Below, one piece after another: positions 13,880 through 16,098 of a stretch of 16,098 nt of DNA (its first letter is position 1; the number at the start of each line of letters is the position of its first letter). The notes under the pieces are model-generated. The model searched no databases. It was not told where the DNA came from and saw nothing but the letters and a program-made list of their open reading frames with translations. Location of the stretch: contig CAZBWK010000093.1 of NCBI GenBank assembly GCA_964495655.1, forward strand, positions 1-16,098, in the 5' to 3' direction. The position numbers were made by a program, and so were the translations under genes. The stretch comes from JAAYJR01 sp964495655. Lineage in GTDB: Bacteria > Bacteroidota > Bacteroidia > Bacteroidales > Prolixibacteraceae.

Positions 13880-16098
13880 TTATTTTACTATCAGTTTTTT
13901 TATGAACTCCTTTTCCTGTGCAACCATCTTACAGAAATATATACCTGATGCTGTACTCCTGCTTCTCATTTTCACAGGTATATTCCATTCTGCCGTATAG
14001 CTTCCCGGTTTATAATTCCCGCTGGCCAGGGTAAGCAGTTTTTTCCCTGATGCTGTAAAAATAGCTATCTCCACTTTTGTGTCTTTCCCTATTGAGAAAG
14101 GAATAGTTGCCCTGTTGCCGGCCGGATTGGGGTATACATCACCCAGTTCTGTCTGCTGTTGCAACTCCATCTCTGAGGGTGTTACCAGCGTAATCTCCAG
14201 AGTAACCATTGCAGTCCCCGAAGGCTCAAAGAGGTCATTGCTGCCGGGATGGAATTGAACATCATTGATCAGTAATTCTCTGTTTTCCGAAGGCCTCCAC
14301 ACTTTAAAGATCAGTCTGTTTTCTTTGTCGAATCCATCTTTTTCTGTTGTCAGGGGATTATTTAGCGAAGCCACCATAGAGTAAAACTCTTCTCCGGGGT
14401 ATCTTATAACTCCTGACCCTACACATATAGTTTCGTCGAATATTCCTATCTCGTCACCGGCCATTAATTCTTCATGTCCTTCGGAAATATATAAATTCAT
14501 ATGATCCAGTCCGTTACCCTGCCATACCGGTTTGTAATGAGCACCAGCAGGGCAGACAGCACCCGTTATAGTTGTCCTCGCTGACTTGGTGCCCCGATCA
14601 GGGGATATCGTTAGCAGATCATTGTTGGTGACCCAAATTTTGTATCCTTTGCCGGCGATAAAGTCACCGATATTATTAACCCATTCCGCTTCACCGGGGA
14701 TAATTTCCAGTGCTGCGCCTGTTTCATCCTGTACTTTCACCAGATTCCCTGAATCCATAAGATCCTCAAGCACTTCAGTAGCGTCTTTAGTAAAACTTAC
14801 AGGGTAACTTATAATGTTCCATCCGGCAATAAGGCTTATGTTTACCGGATCGGTAAACGGGAGACCTGTAACCCGGAGAACAGTATTTTTGTTAACATTT
14901 ATTTTGTACCCCTCCTCCCTGTTCCAGTCTCCAATATCATTGATCCAGGTCGAGGTATTTGGTATTTTTTCCAATGCATCGCCTTTCTCATCCTGTACTT
15001 TCTCCAGACTTTCTTCATCAATCAGAGCATCCATTACCTGTGTGAGACCTACATTGTCAGGTATTATGCTAAGTGAAAAAATATTCCATCCTGCGATCAG
15101 TGAGATTGCCTGCTCAATTTTCACTTCAACGCCTTCACTTAGCACTGCAGTGCCCGGTGATGCCCCTGTTTGTGCTACGGGGGTCACTTCAAAAACGATC
15201 ATCTTTCCGCCATCTGCTTCAGTCAGTGTATAAGTTGCAGAAGTTGCATCTGCTATTGGATTAGAATTTCTGAGCCATCGGTATTGAGACGCACCTTCCG
15301 GATCATTTTCAGCATCTGCATACGTATAAGTGCCTGTTAAAACCTGACCGACGACTGCTGTACCGGAGATCAATACATTAGTTACTGTCGGGACTGCATT
15401 AACAGGCTGCGGGTTAATGACCACATCGGCCGAGGGAGGCGAGGTACAGCCATACGCATTTGTTAAGGTAAAATTATAAGTACCGGAGGATAAGCCTGAT
15501 ATTGACGCACTTGTTCCTGAACCGCTTATATCCCCGGGATTGATTGTCCATGTACCTGACGGCAAACCTGTCAGCACAACACTTCCTGTTGCATTTTCCC
15601 ATGTAGGGTGGGTTACTGTAACGGGGACCGGTGCTGCCGGCGTTGGGGGCTGGGTGTTGATAACCACATTCGCAGAAGCCGTGGAGGAGCAGCCAGCTGC
15701 ATTGGTGAGGGTGAAGGAGTATGTTCCTTCAGCCAGTGCGGTGACGGTATAGCTTGCCCCTGTGCCGGTATATGTCTCCCCTCCGGGCTCCTTTGTCAGG
15801 GTCCATGTTCCGGAAGGCAGACCGCTGAGCACGACACTGCCGGTAGCAACACTGCATGTAGGGTGGGTTACTGTTCCCGCCACAGGCGCATCAGGAGGGA
15901 TACAGGGTGATGTGGCTACCATGCTCAACCAGAGGGTTTCTCCTATTTCAAAAATCAAATCCTTTTCATAAAACTCGCTTATTTCAATATTTGTAATTTC
16001 AACTTGTTCACCAGCGTCCCAAATTTTGATGATTATCGGGTTTCCAACCCTGTAACCGTCAACAAAATCATTATCAGGATCATTTTTAGAAGCAATAA
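13880..16098 (-). CDS. Modular T9SS-exported surface protein, 5' end beyond window
   Basis: The frame stays open to the right edge: 46 codons precede the TTG at 15958 and encode a segment (IASKNDPDNDFVDGYRVGNP) homologous to residues 80-100 of the next protein, so the real start lies outside the window. Numbered from that TTG: two SprB-like repeats (about 18-105, 108-186), an Ig-like domain (190-280, YTYADAENDPEGASQYRWLR), two tandem ISLIAGWNI modules (about 285-366 and 374-452, each with KVQDE.G.ALE.I), a second copy of the WQGNGLDHMNLY...GDEIGIFDETICVG module (474-590), and a C-terminal T9SS type A sorting domain (604-692, DVYPNPAGNRATIPF to FIKKLIVK). Probably a surface adhesin paralogous to the protein encoded at 11624-13873, with which it forms an operon. 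Confidence 0.85.
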   Translation of the reverse strand, partial: IASKNDPDNDFVDGYRVGNPIIIKIWDAGEQVEITNIEISEFYEKDLIFEIGETLWLSMVATSPCIPPDAPVAGTVTHPTCSVATGSVVLSGLPSGTWTLTKEPGGETYTGTGASYTVTALAEGTYSFTLTNAAGCSSTASANVVINTQPPTPAAPVPVTVTHPTWENATGSVVLTGLPSGTWTINPGDISGSGTSASISGLSSGTYNFTLTNAYGCTSPPSADVVINPQPVNAVPTVTNVLISGTAVVGQVLTGTYTYADAENDPEGASQYRWLRNSNPIADATSATYTLTEADGGKMIVFEVTPVAQTGASPGTAVLSEGVEVKIEQAISLIAGWNIFSLSIIPDNVGLTQVMDALIDEESLEKVQDEKGDALEKIPNTSTWINDIGDWNREEGYKINVNKNTVLRVTGLPFTDPVNISLIAGWNIISYPVSFTKDATEVLEDLMDSGNLVKVQDETGAALEIIPGEAEWVNNIGDFIAGKGYKIWVTNNDLLTISPDRGTKSARTTITGAVCPAGAHYKPVWQGNGLDHMNLYISEGHEELMAGDEIGIFDETICVGSGVIRYPGEEFYSMVASLNNPLTTEKDGFDKENRLIFKVWRPSENRELLINDVQFHPGSNDLFEPSGTAMVTLEITLVTPSEMELQQQTELGDVYPNPAGNRATIPFSIGKDTKVEIAIFTASGKKLLTLASGNYKPGSYTAEWNIPVKMRSRSTASGIYFCKMVAQEKEFIKKLIVK
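14620..15110 (-). repeat. Tandem ISLIAGWNI domain repeat
   Basis: Two successive protein modules of about 85-90 residues begin ISLIAGWNIFSL and ISLIAGWNIISY. Each contains LxKVQDExGxALExIP, then xWxNxIGD and GYKIxVxxN. They are an internal duplication inside the surface protein at 13880-16098. The function of the module is unknown to me. Confidence 0.6.

Noticed and set aside
14814..15233. 139-codon plus-strand frame opposite the right-hand surface protein
   Set aside because: Ser/Pro/Ile-rich shadow of a repeat-containing coding frame, with no independent evidence.

Overview
The window looks like a chromosomal stretch of a type IX secretion (T9SS)-competent Bacteroidota, probably an environmental Bacteroidales/Marinilabiliales-like organism. 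The reasons are two clear C-terminal T9SS type A sorting domains plus a divergent third, SprB-like and HYR-like surface repeats, a membrane-anchored AraC regulator of Bacteroidota style, A-rich leaders in place of strong Shine-Dalgarno sites, and TAnnTTTG -7 boxes. All convincing genes are on the minus strand, so transcription runs from the right edge to the left. Taxonomy is inference from these traits.

Right part (16098 to 7935): two tandem, related modular surface proteins. The first is cut by the window edge, and the two are 6 bp apart. Then come a 5'-truncated CDS remnant without a start codon (11357-11605) and a 1126-residue secreted beta-solenoid protein with its own candidate promoter. 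These genes probably encode cell-surface or adhesive proteins exported by T9SS.

Left part (7537 to 184): a compact locus that reads as a chaperone-usher-type pilus. In transcription order it holds a divergent small pilin-like protein, a membrane-bound AraC-type regulator, two DUF4402-type pilin subunits, a PapD-like periplasmic chaperone, a third DUF4402-type subunit and an outer-membrane usher. The spacer between the regulator and the first DUF4402 subunit holds a good TAnnTTTG -7 box and, just upstream of it, a perfect 13-bp direct repeat with 21-bp (two helical turn) phasing, which is the geometry expected for an AraC-family activator. The proposed logic is that the membrane regulator senses an envelope cue and activates the pilin promoter. 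Subunits pass from the chaperone to the usher and polymerise outside the cell. Bacteroidota are known mainly for type V (FimA/Mfa1) pili, so this locus is the most interesting system in the window.

Smaller items: the usher start is unclear because its leader holds two hairpins, one of which is a textbook intrinsic terminator on the opposite strand. With a plus-strand -7 box this suggests a short antisense RNA over the usher leader. The DUF4402 subunit next to the usher lacks most of the N-terminal extension seen in its siblings and is a candidate tip subunit. No rRNA, tRNA, CRISPR array or insertion sequence was seen.
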